From: Pedobacter cryophilus
GTDB taxonomy: Bacteria > Bacteroidota > Bacteroidia > Sphingobacteriales > Sphingobacteriaceae
Direction: 5' to 3'
DNA: 64,000 bases
Assembly (NCBI RefSeq): GCF_005116455.1
Contig: NZ_SWBP01000001.1
Coordinates: 124,001-188,000 of the forward strand
Shown here piece after piece: positions 8,041 to 16,829 of the stretch; the stretch's first letter is position 1, and each line of letters begins with the position of its first letter. A program made the translations under genes and the position numbers. Below the pieces are notes generated by a model. That model had not been told where the DNA came from and did no database searches. It saw only the letters and a list, made by a program, of their open reading frames with translations.

Positions 8041-8457
8041 ATGAAAAAATTAATCCTGTTTTTCGCCATGTTAATGAGCAGCTATATTGGTTTTGCTCAA
8101 GAAAATGAAATCAAAAACTTATTAGAACAACAACGCTCAGGCTGGAATAAAGGCGATATGGAAGCGTACATGCAAGGTTATTGGAAATCTGATTCCTTAC
8201 TTTTTGTTGCTAGAAGTGGCCCCGACTATGGATGGCAAAAAACACTAGAATCTTATAAGAAATTTTATCCTGACAAGGCTTCTATGGGATTTTTAACTTT
8301 TGATATTAAAGAAATCAAGATGATTGATAAAACCCATGCCTTTGTTTTAGGTGCTTGGAACATAAAGAAAGAAAAAGATGAAGCGAAAGGCTTTTTCACT
8401 TTAATAGTTCAAAAATTTGAATCTGGCTGGAAAGTTATTGTTGATCACTCCAGTTAA
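8041..8457 (+). CDS. Secreted NTF2-like (DUF4440/SnoaL-type) protein
   Basis: I chose the ATG at 8041 over the one at 8011 because it begins a clean signal peptide 'MKKLILFFAMLMSSYIGFAQ'. The mature part is about 120 residues. It matches the NTF2-like fold seen in DUF4440 proteins: 'LLEQQRSGWNKGDMEAYMQG', 'DSLLFVARSG', a strand with 'HAFVLGAWNIKKEKDE' and a final 'FESGWKVIVDHSS'. Members are small export-associated binding or enzyme-like domains, mostly of unknown function. The last four bases overlap the stop of the convergent response-regulator gene. The adjoining structured repeat lies upstream. Confidence 0.8.
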   Translation: MKKLILFFAMLMSSYIGFAQENEIKNLLEQQRSGWNKGDMEAYMQGYWKSDSLLFVARSGPDYGWQKTLESYKKFYPDKASMGFLTFDIKEIKMIDKTHAFVLGAWNIKKEKDEAKGFFTLIVQKFESGWKVIVDHSS

Positions 8458-8864
8458 CTAACGGAAACAGGTTGAAATATATTCATCAGCGTATCTAAAG
8501 TAATTGGCTTGATCATATATTTTGAAATTCCCGAAATTCCTTCTGCTCTCTCAACATCTCTTGGGTTTACAGATGAGCTAATCATGTAAATAGTTACTTT
8601 TTTAGCCGGATTTGAATGAAGTTTAGTAAACTCTTCAACAAATTGCCATCCATCCATTACAGGCATATTAATGTCTAAAAGAATAATTTCGGGCAACAAA
8701 TCTGGCGTATTAATAATAGGCTTTAAATAATTTAGAGCCTCTTGCCCATTACCAAAAACCATTAAATTTTCACAAAGTTGTTTTAATTGAATTAATTTTC
8801 TTACTCCATAAACATAAATATCATCATCATCTATGATACAAGCAATCTCAATTTTTTTTTTCAT
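8454..8864 (-). CDS. Single-domain response regulator (CheY-like receiver)
   Basis: At 136 residues this is a receiver domain only. It shows the acidic pocket 'IIDDDD' (residues 10-15), the phospho-acceptor Asp64 in 'LLDINMPVMDGW', Ser in 'YMISSS' and Lys in 'YMIKPI'. With no output domain it probably signals by protein contact. No histidine kinase lies next to it, so its partner is elsewhere. Such stand-alone regulators are common in Bacteroidota. The gene converges on the NTF2-like gene with a four-base overlap and has no room for a terminator outside coding sequence. Confidence 0.9.
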   Translation of the reverse strand: MKKKIEIACIIDDDDIYVYGVRKLIQLKQLCENLMVFGNGQEALNYLKPIINTPDLLPEIILLDINMPVMDGWQFVEEFTKLHSNPAKKVTIYMISSSVNPRDVERAEGISGISKYMIKPITLDTLMNIFQPVSVS

Positions 8865-8944
8865 TCTAGACTAAGAAAAATAAGCACAAATTTTTTAAAT
8901 CGTCCCCAACAACATTAATTATTTAAATGTAAGGCAAATTTTTG

Positions 8945-8978
8945 TCAAAAAAAAAGCCTCAGTTTACACTGAAGCTTT
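8945..8978 (-). terminator. Rho-independent terminator of the fasciclin gene
   Basis: Read on the minus strand, an 11-base stem 'AAAGCTTCAGT' / 'ACTGAGGCTTT' with a four-base loop leads directly into a run of nine T. One stem pair is G-T. It begins about 20 bases after the fasciclin stop. Confidence 0.85.
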
Positions 8979-8997
8979 CTTTAAAATTTTTTGAAAT

Positions 8998-9549
8998 TTA
9001 TTTTGGAGTTACCACACTATCAATAACATGTATCACACCATTTTTTTGGTTAACATCAGCAATAGTTACATAAGCAGTACCACCGTTTTCATCTGTTAAC
9101 TTTACTTTTCCTGCATCTACAGAAGCCATTAATTTACCGCCAGAAACTGTAGTGAAAGTTGCAGTTCCTTTTCCTTTTTTAATAGCTGCCATTACATCAC
9201 TTGCACTGTATTTACCAGAAATTACATGGTAAGTTAAAATTTTAGTTAAAGTTGCTTTGTTTTCTGGCTTAACCAAAGTACCTACTGTACCTGCTGGTAA
9301 TTTATCAAACGCTGCGTTTGTTGGCGCAAACACAGTGAACGGGCCTTCACTAGCTAAAGTTTCTACTAAACCTGCTGCCTTTACTGCGGCAACTAAAGTG
9401 GTATGATCTTTAGAATTTACTGCGTTTTCTACAATATTTTTAGTTGGGTACATTGCTGCTCCGCCTACCATTGGATTTTTTTGAGCGAATGTTTCTGGTG
9501 CAAATGCTATAGCTACTAAGGCAAATGCTGCTACAATAATTTTTTTCAT
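8998..9549 (-). CDS. Secreted fasciclin (FAS1) domain protein
   Basis: A signal peptide (about residues 1-22, ending 'PETFAQ') is followed by one FAS1 domain. The conserved H1 box reads 'GPFTVFAPTNAAFDKLP', the central 'YHVISGKY' is present, and the H2 box ends 'NGVIHVIDSVVTPK'. FAS1 proteins mediate adhesion or sit on the cell surface. The length (183 residues) fits a single-domain bacterial member. It is transcribed alone, with its own strong terminator and a 98-base upstream gap after the SDR gene, so it is probably monocistronic. Confidence 0.93.
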   Translation of the reverse strand: MKKIIVAAFALVAIAFAPETFAQKNPMVGGAAMYPTKNIVENAVNSKDHTTLVAAVKAAGLVETLASEGPFTVFAPTNAAFDKLPAGTVGTLVKPENKATLTKILTYHVISGKYSASDVMAAIKKGKGTATFTTVSGGKLMASVDAGKVKLTDENGGTAYVTIADVNQKNGVIHVIDSVVTPK

Positions 9550-9647
9550 TTTTATTTTTTTCTTTGTTTGGGGAAATTAACGAAGAAAAAAAACTGCTGG
9601 ATTTTTGGATTTGAAAAAAATATTAGATAACCAAAAACTTGAATTTT

Positions 9648-10442
9648 CTAAATCACTTTTCTCTTCCTAATCATTTTTGAGAAATACTTTGGGAAAAACC
9701 TTTTAATAAATACGCCATACTTTTCCTTTCCTCCTATTAAAACTTCTTCTTTTTTAGCGTCAACAGCTTCTAAAATTTTAGTAGCACATTCACTGGCACT
9801 TATTCCGTTTTCTTGGTTAGTATCCATCATTCCGTATTTACCACCATTTGCAGTTACAGAATTGATGCTCACATTAGTTTTTACAAAGCCCGGGCAAATG
9901 ATACTTACAGTAATTCCTTTATCATAAACCTCGCATCTTAACGAATCAAAATAACCATGTAAAGCATGTTTAGATGCCGAATAGGTACTTCTATATTGTG
10001 TGCCAAACTTACCTACCAAAGAACTCAAAACAACCAAATGCCCATTTCCCTGGTCTATCATTTTTGGGAGCAATGCCTTACTCAAATTTACAGTCCCCCA
10101 AAAATTAGTATCCATAATTTTTTCTTCTACCGTAGATTCTGTCTCTACAGCTTCAGATCGCTGACTAATTCCACCTGCATTAATTAAAATATCTATCCTA
10201 CCGTAAATTTTAAAAGCTTCATCAGCTTTGCTAAAAAGAAATGGCTTTTGCTCTAAATCCAAAGGTAAAACGTGAATATCTAAAAGATTTTTTTTGCATC
10301 CTTGTTTTACTTTGTATAAGCTCTCAGCTTTGCGAGAAGAAATAATGAGCTTTGCCCCTTGCTGGTTTAACTCATAAACTAAAGCTTCGCCAATACCAGA
10401 TGAAGCTCCGGTAATCCAAACAATTTTATTCTTAAAATTCAT
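9648..10442 (-). CDS. Short-chain dehydrogenase/reductase
   Basis: A classical SDR of 264 residues. The cofactor loop is 'TGASSGIG' (residues 11-18), the 'NAGG' motif is present, and the catalytic Ser ('LSSLVGKFG') and Tyr-Lys ('YSASKHA') are in place. An 'SSRKAESL' segment after strand 2 suggests NADP(H) use. The C-terminal basic tail and overall shape resemble DHRS7/YqjQ-type membrane-associated SDRs. The substrate is not deducible. Its start lies inside the end of hemW (11-base overlap), so it is probably translated from the same message. Confidence 0.88.
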   Translation of the reverse strand: MNFKNKIVWITGASSGIGEALVYELNQQGAKLIISSRKAESLYKVKQGCKKNLLDIHVLPLDLEQKPFLFSKADEAFKIYGRIDILINAGGISQRSEAVETESTVEEKIMDTNFWGTVNLSKALLPKMIDQGNGHLVVLSSLVGKFGTQYRSTYSASKHALHGYFDSLRCEVYDKGITVSIICPGFVKTNVSINSVTANGGKYGMMDTNQENGISASECATKILEAVDAKKEEVLIGGKEKYGVFIKRFFPKYFSKMIRKRKVI

Positions 10443-11571
10443 TTTCGGTAATAAATAATTCTGAAGCTATTAAATCGGCATAGAGTTTACCTTCTTGGGT
10501 TAAAATCAGTTTTTCATCGGCGTAAGCCAACCAATTTTTAGAGAGGTATTCATCGGCAGCAGCCAATAATTTGTCTTTTATTTGAGAGTCAAAATCATGA
10601 TTAACCTTTCTCAAATCTATTCCCCACATGGTTCTTAAACTGGTCATAATGTATTCATTAAATCTATCGTTTAAGCTTAGCGTCTCCATTTCAAAAGGGA
10701 TTTTTTTGGTTGCTAATTCTGCTAAATACTTGGCATTATTGGCAATATTCCATTGCCGGCTTTCGCCATTAAAAGAATGCGCCGAAGGACCAATTCCTAA
10801 ATAATGAACCCCTTTCCAATAGTTTGTATTGTGTTTTGAAAATTGATTAGGCTTAGCAAAATTGGAGATCTCATAATGTTGAAACCCATTGGCCGCCAAT
10901 TCGGCCATTAATATTTGAAACTGAGCTGCACTTTGGGCATCATCTAAAGGCTTCTGTTTTTCTGTATTTATAAAATTAGCCAATGCCGTTTTTGGCTCCA
11001 CCGTCATACTGTAAGATGAAATGTGCGGAATTTGAAACTGAATGGCTTTTTGAATATTCTGTTCCCATTTTTGGTCGGTTAGCAAAGGATAGCCGTAAAT
11101 TAAATCGATAGTGATGTTCTCAAAACCAAAATCTTGCGCCCTTTTTATGGCACTTTCTGCTTCGTTAGCCTGATGAGCCCTATTCATCCACTTTAAATCT
11201 TCATCAAAAAAAGATTGTACGCCAATGCTAAAACGGTTGATGCTGGTGTTTCTAAACTCTCGTAATTTTTGAAGATTTAAATCATCGGGATTTGCTTCTA
11301 AAGTAACCTCAGGCATTTTAGACAAATCATATTGAGTTTGAATGGCTTCGATAATCCTAGAAACCTCATCTCCAGTTAATAAAGAAGGCGTTCCTCCACC
11401 AAAATAAACCGTTTCTATAGTTTGACTGCCCAAATAATTTTGCTGTAACCCAATTTCTTTGATGATAGATTGAAGCATTTCATCTTTATATTTTAATGAA
11501 GTGCTAAAATGAAAATCGCAATAATGACAAGCCTGCTTGCAAAAAGGGATGTGAATATAAATACCTGCCAT
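10432..11571 (-). CDS. hemW: HemW, radical-SAM heme chaperone
   Basis: A 379-residue radical SAM protein with the cluster cysteines C11, C15 and C18 in 'FCKQACHYCDF', the 'YFGGGTPSLL' motif and 'EANPDDL'. It also has the HemW signatures 'RFSIGVQSF', 'IDLIYGYP', 'HYEISNFAKP' and 'YLGIGPSAHS'. The family was long annotated as oxygen-independent coproporphyrinogen oxidase. HemW lacks the fourth cysteine (CxxxCxxCxC) of HemN and acts in heme delivery. It overlaps the downstream SDR gene by 11 bases. The divergent region 11572-11696 should hold promoters for hemW and the Omp85 gene. Confidence 0.92.
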   Translation of the reverse strand: MAGIYIHIPFCKQACHYCDFHFSTSLKYKDEMLQSIIKEIGLQQNYLGSQTIETVYFGGGTPSLLTGDEVSRIIEAIQTQYDLSKMPEVTLEANPDDLNLQKLREFRNTSINRFSIGVQSFFDEDLKWMNRAHQANEAESAIKRAQDFGFENITIDLIYGYPLLTDQKWEQNIQKAIQFQIPHISSYSMTVEPKTALANFINTEKQKPLDDAQSAAQFQILMAELAANGFQHYEISNFAKPNQFSKHNTNYWKGVHYLGIGPSAHSFNGESRQWNIANNAKYLAELATKKIPFEMETLSLNDRFNEYIMTSLRTMWGIDLRKVNHDFDSQIKDKLLAAADEYLSKNWLAYADEKLILTQEGKLYADLIASELFITENEF

Positions 11572-11696
11572 TTTACGAAAGTACGTAAATCTGGTAAATG
11601 CTTAAATAAATGGCAATTCTTAGATGTATAAGCTTCGTCATTTTTTTCTTCGATGATATAAAGCTAATTTTAGGCTTGATTTGGCAAAAGGTAAGG

Positions 11697-13412
11697 ATGA
11701 GAATTGCTTTTACGGCATTATTTGTTTTTTTTACAAGTATTTGTTTTGCGCAAAATCAAAAGATAATTCTTCAAATTTCGGGTTTACCTAAACCCTTAAA
11801 TAAAACTACTTTTCAAAATTTTACAGATTCATTATCAGCCTTTAAGGCGATAAAAAAAGAAATTTCGGCTTTACAATTTGTTGGCTATTTTAATGCAGAT
11901 GTTGCCTCTTTAAAATGGAATAAAGACACTTTAAATGCTGAAATTATTACCGGAGATTTAACTAAAGGCATTTATTTTAAAAATGGAAATATTAGTCAAG
12001 ATGTAATTATTGCGGCTGATTTAAAAGATAAATTGGAGAAAAGAAGAGCTTTACCCTTACAAACTTTAACTAAGATTTACGAAAACCTTTTAAGCCATTA
12101 TGAAAACAATGGTTATCCCTTTGCCGAAGTTTGGCTAGATAGTTTAAAAGTAGAATCAGATGCCATCTCTGCAAAAATATTTAGCAACCCTAATCAAAAA
12201 ATAATTATTGATACGCTAAGATTAGTGGGAAATGCTAAAATAAATCAGGGCTTTTTAACTTCTTATTTGGGGCTTAAAAAAAATCAAAACTATAACGAAG
12301 AAAAAATCAGACTATTAGATAAAAAGCTGCGTGATTTAGCTTTTGTAAGTATCCCTAAGCCTTCGGAAGTTGTTTTTGCTGGAGAAAAAGCTAAAATTAA
12401 TATCTTCTTAGAAAAGCAAAATGCAAATCAGTTTGACGGAATAATTGGTTTTTTACCCAATTCAAACAACGGAAAATTACAACTTACCGGAGATTTTAAA
12501 CTGAGTTTACAAAATGCTTTAAAAAGTGGCGAATCTTTCGATTTTAATTATCGAGGCTTACCCTCACAATCGCAAGAATTAGCTATCAAACTAAAATACC
12601 CGTATTTATTTAGGAGTCAAATTGGTTTTGATTTTGATTTTCAACTTTTTAAAAGAGATACCAGTTTTTTAAATCTTACTTCAAAAATTGCATTTAGTTA
12701 TCACTTTAATACTTATCAAAAACTAAGTTTTTTTTTAGAGAATTTTAACGGAAATCAAGTCGCTAATCAACTTAATACTCCATCAGGAATACCCACATTT
12801 GCCAATATTAAATCTACTTTTTATGGCCTTTTAGGAAATTATATAAAGTTAGATGATAAAATAACGCCTTTAAAAGGCTTCGATTTTATTTTGCAGACCG
12901 GCGTAGGAAACAGAAAAATTAGCCCGACAGAAAATTTTAATCCTAATGATTACTTTGGGGCAAAAGCACCTGTTCAAATCAAAATAACAACAGATTTAAA
13001 AAACTATATTAAAATGAGCAATCGCTCTTCGTTTTATTTACGCACCCTAGCTTCTTACCTCAGCGGAAGCAATTTATTTGAAAATGAAGGCTTTAGAATT
13101 GGTGGCTTTAAAACTTTAAGAGGTTTTGATGAGCAATCTTTAAATGTGAGCAGCTTTATTGTTCAAACTTTGGAGTTTAGGTATATTATTGAAAAAAACT
13201 CTTACTTAAGCGCATTCTATGATCAAGGTTTTATCAAAAAAGACTTTATTAATCAGCAATCTAAAGATCATCCATTAGGTTTTGGTTTAGGAATTAATTT
13301 TCAAACCAAAGTGGGTATTGCATCTTTAAATTACGCATTGGGAAAACAAAAAAATATTCCTGTAGATTTGCAGAAGGGGAAAATCCATTTTGGGATCATC
13401 AGTTACTTTTAA
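11697..13412 (+). CDS. Omp85-superfamily outer-membrane protein (BamA/TamA-like)
   Basis: I start at 11697 because it opens a signal peptide 'MRIAFTALFVFFTSICFAQ'. A longer frame from 11610 has no sensible N-terminus. Residues of about 150-250 form POTRA-like modules ('IIIDTLRLVGNAKINQGFL'). A C-terminal beta-barrel follows, with the conserved loop motif 'RIGGFKTLRGFDEQ' and a final strand ending in Phe. This motif marks the Omp85 family, which inserts or passes proteins at the outer membrane. At 571 residues it is smaller than BamA, so it is probably a lineage-specific member. It lies 3 bases before the DUF4271 gene. Confidence 0.82.
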   Translation: MRIAFTALFVFFTSICFAQNQKIILQISGLPKPLNKTTFQNFTDSLSAFKAIKKEISALQFVGYFNADVASLKWNKDTLNAEIITGDLTKGIYFKNGNISQDVIIAADLKDKLEKRRALPLQTLTKIYENLLSHYENNGYPFAEVWLDSLKVESDAISAKIFSNPNQKIIIDTLRLVGNAKINQGFLTSYLGLKKNQNYNEEKIRLLDKKLRDLAFVSIPKPSEVVFAGEKAKINIFLEKQNANQFDGIIGFLPNSNNGKLQLTGDFKLSLQNALKSGESFDFNYRGLPSQSQELAIKLKYPYLFRSQIGFDFDFQLFKRDTSFLNLTSKIAFSYHFNTYQKLSFFLENFNGNQVANQLNTPSGIPTFANIKSTFYGLLGNYIKLDDKITPLKGFDFILQTGVGNRKISPTENFNPNDYFGAKAPVQIKITTDLKNYIKMSNRSSFYLRTLASYLSGSNLFENEGFRIGGFKTLRGFDEQSLNVSSFIVQTLEFRYIIEKNSYLSAFYDQGFIKKDFINQQSKDHPLGFGLGINFQTKVGIASLNYALGKQKNIPVDLQKGKIHFGIISYF

Positions 13413-13415
13413 TTC

Positions 13416-14390
13416 ATGAGATTTTTATTTTTTGTATCATTCTTGTTTTGTTTTGCTTTAACGGGCTTTGCAGATGTACAAAAAGATTCTACACTTTTAA
13501 AAAGAGACAGCTTCCAAACCTCAACCATTAGAAATAGATTCCTTCCAGACTCTGCAACATTGGCTAGAAAAACATTTTTAAGAGATTCTTTAACCTATCA
13601 ATACCTAAAACCAGACCCCAACAGACCCAATCCGTTTATAGAAGATCTGCTGAAAAAAGTAATTATTACCGATCCTTATTTACTGACCCCAGCAAAATCT
13701 GTAAAAATTAAAAAAAGCAATTTTGGTACTGGTGAATATATCGGTAAAATGCCCATTTGGTTCTTTTTAGTTATTGTTTTACTATTTGTATTCTTTGGTA
13801 TTGTAAAAATTGCATTTAAAAAACAGGTAGATCTAATTTTTAAAGCTTTTTATGATAACAGAACCCTGCATCAGATTAACAAAGAAGATAACATATTCAT
13901 GTCATGGCAGTTTCTTTTTCTTTACCTCATTTTTTCATTTACAGTAGGCCTATTTACCTGTTTAATACTGTATAAAACCAAAGCTTCCAGTACAGCGACA
14001 GATTTTTATACTTTTTTATTGGTTTCTTTCTCTGTATTTATATTTTTTGGGTTGAAAATTTTGATGGTTAGATTTTTAGGCATCGTATTTCAAGTTCAAA
14101 AGTTAGTTAGAGAGTATACCAATATTATTTACCTCACTTATTTTAATTTATTATTTGTTTTATTACCGATAACATTTTGCTTAAGTCTTATAAATTTAGA
14201 ACATCAATACACTGTTTTTTGGTTATTTACCGCTTTTTTACTGATCATTATTGCGATTCAGTTTACCAGAATTACAATTAATATTTTATTAAACTACAGG
14301 TTATCAAAATTTTATTTAATTCTTTATCTTTGCGCTCTTGAAATTTGTCCGATTTTGATATTTGCGAGAACAATTAATATCAGTTTATAG
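13416..14390 (+). CDS. DUF4271 family membrane protein
   Basis: This protein of 324 residues has a possible signal or anchor helix at the start and a proline-containing linker (residues 25-110). About six membrane helices then fill the C-terminal two thirds. It fits the DUF4271 family, found in Bacteroidota beside uroporphyrinogen-III synthase-like genes, as it is here. The function is unknown. It lies between the Omp85 gene (3-base gap) and hemD (start 5 bases after its stop), so these three are probably one operon leading toward gldK. Confidence 0.75.
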   Translation: MRFLFFVSFLFCFALTGFADVQKDSTLLKRDSFQTSTIRNRFLPDSATLARKTFLRDSLTYQYLKPDPNRPNPFIEDLLKKVIITDPYLLTPAKSVKIKKSNFGTGEYIGKMPIWFFLVIVLLFVFFGIVKIAFKKQVDLIFKAFYDNRTLHQINKEDNIFMSWQFLFLYLIFSFTVGLFTCLILYKTKASSTATDFYTFLLVSFSVFIFFGLKILMVRFLGIVFQVQKLVREYTNIIYLTYFNLLFVLLPITFCLSLINLEHQYTVFWLFTAFLLIIIAIQFTRITINILLNYRLSKFYLILYLCALEICPILIFARTINISL

Positions 14391-14395
14391 TGCTT

Positions 14396-15163
14396 ATGGA
14401 AATTAATTTGGAAGATCGAAAAACGAAAGTTAAAAGTATACTGGTTACGCTACCTGCACCAGAGAGTGAGAAATCTCCTTATTATGATATAGCGGCTACA
14501 CTAAATTTGAAAATCGATTTTAGATCATTTATTCATGTTGAAGGTGTGCCAGCAAAGGAAATTAGAAAAGAAAAAGTTAATCTTGCTGATTTTAACGCTG
14601 TAATTTTAACAAGCAGAAATGCCGCTGATCACTATTTTAGAGTATGCGAAGAGATGCGATTTGAGGTTCCGGCAGAAATGAAATATTTTTGTATTTCAGA
14701 ATCTATTGCATTATATCTTCAAAAGTATATTCAATACAGAAAAAGAAAAATATTTTTTGGCAAACAAACACCAAAAGATTTAGCCGAGGTATTAAAAAAA
14801 CACACCACAGAAAAATTCTTATACCCTTGTTCAGATGTGGCCGCAGAGGCAACTGAAACTTTTTTAAGAACTCAGGGAATAGATTTTACCCCTGCAGTTT
14901 TGTTTAAAACGGTGGTATCAGACTTGTCTGATTTGGCAGAAGTATTTTATGATATTATAGTTTTCTTTAGTCCATCAAGTGTGCAATCATTGCTTATAAA
15001 TTTCCCCAATTTTAAACAAAACAACACACGCATAGCGGCATTTGGAAAAACTACACAACAAGCAATTTTAGATGCTGGTTTAATCTTAGATATCCCCGCT
15101 CCTACACCAGAAGCGCCATCTATGACCATGGCCATTGAACAATATATTAAGTCTGTTAGATAA
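14396..15163 (+). CDS. hemD: Uroporphyrinogen-III synthase family protein
   Basis: HemD closes linear hydroxymethylbilane into uroporphyrinogen III, the branch point of heme synthesis. The protein has the two-lobed, weakly conserved pattern of the family: 'VNLADFNAVILTSRNAADHY', 'YFCISESIALYL', 'FLYPCSDVA', 'DIIVFFSPSSVQSLL' and 'RIAAFGKTTQQAI'. I use the ATG at 14396. A GTG at 14390 overlapping the previous stop would add two residues. Low conservation is normal for HemD. Its constant place beside DUF4271 and the gliding genes leaves room for another role. Confidence 0.75.
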   Translation: MEINLEDRKTKVKSILVTLPAPESEKSPYYDIAATLNLKIDFRSFIHVEGVPAKEIRKEKVNLADFNAVILTSRNAADHYFRVCEEMRFEVPAEMKYFCISESIALYLQKYIQYRKRKIFFGKQTPKDLAEVLKKHTTEKFLYPCSDVAAEATETFLRTQGIDFTPAVLFKTVVSDLSDLAEVFYDIIVFFSPSSVQSLLINFPNFKQNNTRIAAFGKTTQQAILDAGLILDIPAPTPEAPSMTMAIEQYIKSVR

Positions 15164-15189
15164 TTTGGATTACAAATTGTCTACTAGTA

Positions 15190-15220
15190 AAGCAGCTAAA
15201 ATTTTAGCTGCTTTTTTTTT
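15190..15220 (+). terminator. Rho-independent terminator after hemD
   Basis: A perfect palindrome 'AGCAGCTAAAA' / 'TTTTAGCTGCT' (15191-15212) runs straight into eight more T. It separates the hemD operon from gldK. The 274-base interval to gldK therefore should carry a new promoter, but I could not place one with confidence. Confidence 0.9.
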
Positions 15221-15437
15221 GAAACTTTATCAATATGATAACGTATTACGATAAAAATTATATTAATAAAAATACCTATTAAAAGGTATTGCAACTATAA
15301 CATTAGGAGTTTACATTTAGAAATATTCTTTTTGTTTTATAAATATTGGTGCTAAAATTATTTTTTTTTACTTGGAAGTGTTGAATTTCTGTATATTAGA
15401 AACGTTTTTGCACAATTAAAACACAATAAAACTTGAA

Positions 15438-16778
15438 ATGCACATGAGAAATTTATACATATCGTCTTTGATACTGGTCTCTTTTGCCCTATTTAGTTGC
15501 GGAAAAGGCGACGGTAGAGGAGAGCTAATAGGTACCAGAGCAAAGACTGTTAAACAAGAATTACCCTACGGAATGGTTTACATACCGGCTGGAACTTTTG
15601 TTATGGGTCAGGTAGATCAAGATGTGACCATCTCGCAATTCCCTCAAAACAAGCAAGTTACTATCTCGGCATTTTACATGGATGAGACTGAAATTTCAAA
15701 CAGCGAATACAAACAATTTGTAAACTGGGTGAGAGATTCAATTGCTTATTATCAAGTTGGCAAACCAGCAAAATATACTTTAAAATCTAAAGGTGGTAAG
15801 TCTAGCGGTTACATCAACTGGAAAGCAATGCAAGCCGGTAAAGGAATTTGGGCTGATAAAACTTTAGGCCCTAAGCTTGAAAAAGCCATGTATTATGATG
15901 GAAATGAAAAATTTTTTAACAAAAAAGAATTAAAAGTAGAGCAGCTTAAATATGATTATGCTTGGATAGACTTTAAAAAAGCAGCAAACTACAGAGCAGC
16001 AAGAAATCCTAACCTTAATAAAAACGGTTTATCTATTACCAGAGATAGTTTTATTGTAAAAGAAGAAACTTTTATTTATCCAGATACTTTAGTTTGGATT
16101 TCTGATTTTACGTACGCACAAAATGACCCAATGGCAAAAGGATATTTCTCACATCCTTCTTTCTCAAATTACCCTGTTGTAGGAGTAAATTGGGAACAGG
16201 CAAAAGCTTTTTCAGTATGGAGATCTAGATTAAATGAATCTTACAAAAATTCTAAAAAATTACCTGCTCGTTTAGATTATGATTTACCAACTGAGGCGGA
16301 ATATGAATATGCTGCCAGAGGCGGAAGAGTAGGCACAAGTTATCCTTGGGGTGGACCATACATAAGAAATGCTAAAGGTTGTTTATTGGCAAACTTTAAG
16401 CCAGGAAGAGGAAACTACATTGATGATGGAGGCGCCTTTACCGTTTATGTAAAATCATATTTCCCTAATGATTATGGTTTATATAATATGGCAGGTAATG
16501 TTTCTGAATGGACCAGTTCTATTTATAATGATGCTGCATCTGCTTATGTAAGCACCATGAATCCATCATTTAATAAAGCCATTCAAAAAGGAGATCCTGA
16601 TTATAACAAAAGAAGAGTTGTTAAAGGTGGCTCTTGGAAAGATATAGGTTATTTCTTGCAGAATTCAGCAAAATCTTACGAATACCCAGATTCAGCAAGA
16701 TCATCAATTGGTTTTAGATGTGTTACTCCTTTCTTAGGACGAGACATCAAAGATAAACCAGGCAAAATGAAACCTTAA
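15438..16778 (+). CDS. gldK: GldK, T9SS core lipoprotein (FGE-sulfatase fold)
   Basis: GldK forms, with GldN, the periplasmic ring of the type IX secretion system under the outer membrane. The N-terminus is a lipoprotein signal with lipobox 'LFSC' (Cys21). The body has the sulfatase-modifying-factor fold: 'MVYIPAGTFVMGQ', 'DETEISNSEYKQFV', 'LPTEAEYEYAARGG', 'NMAGNVSEWTSS', 'VVKGGSWKD' and 'SSIGFRCV'. The two active-site cysteines of formylglycine-generating enzyme are absent after 'GGSW', so the role is structural. A second ATG at 15444 is possible. It begins the run gldK-gldL-gldM-gldN. Confidence 0.95.
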   Translation: MHMRNLYISSLILVSFALFSCGKGDGRGELIGTRAKTVKQELPYGMVYIPAGTFVMGQVDQDVTISQFPQNKQVTISAFYMDETEISNSEYKQFVNWVRDSIAYYQVGKPAKYTLKSKGGKSSGYINWKAMQAGKGIWADKTLGPKLEKAMYYDGNEKFFNKKELKVEQLKYDYAWIDFKKAANYRAARNPNLNKNGLSITRDSFIVKEETFIYPDTLVWISDFTYAQNDPMAKGYFSHPSFSNYPVVGVNWEQAKAFSVWRSRLNESYKNSKKLPARLDYDLPTEAEYEYAARGGRVGTSYPWGGPYIRNAKGCLLANFKPGRGNYIDDGGAFTVYVKSYFPNDYGLYNMAGNVSEWTSSIYNDAASAYVSTMNPSFNKAIQKGDPDYNKRRVVKGGSWKDIGYFLQNSAKSYEYPDSARSSIGFRCVTPFLGRDIKDKPGKMKP

Positions 16779-16829
16779 TTTTTAAATTCAAATATTCTCA
16801 ATCCAAAACTTAAAAAAACGTCTAAAAAA

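Noticed and set aside
11610-11696. A longer N-terminus for the Omp85-type protein
   Set aside because: It gives a hydrophobic, signal-less segment before a proper signal peptide, so 11697 is preferred.
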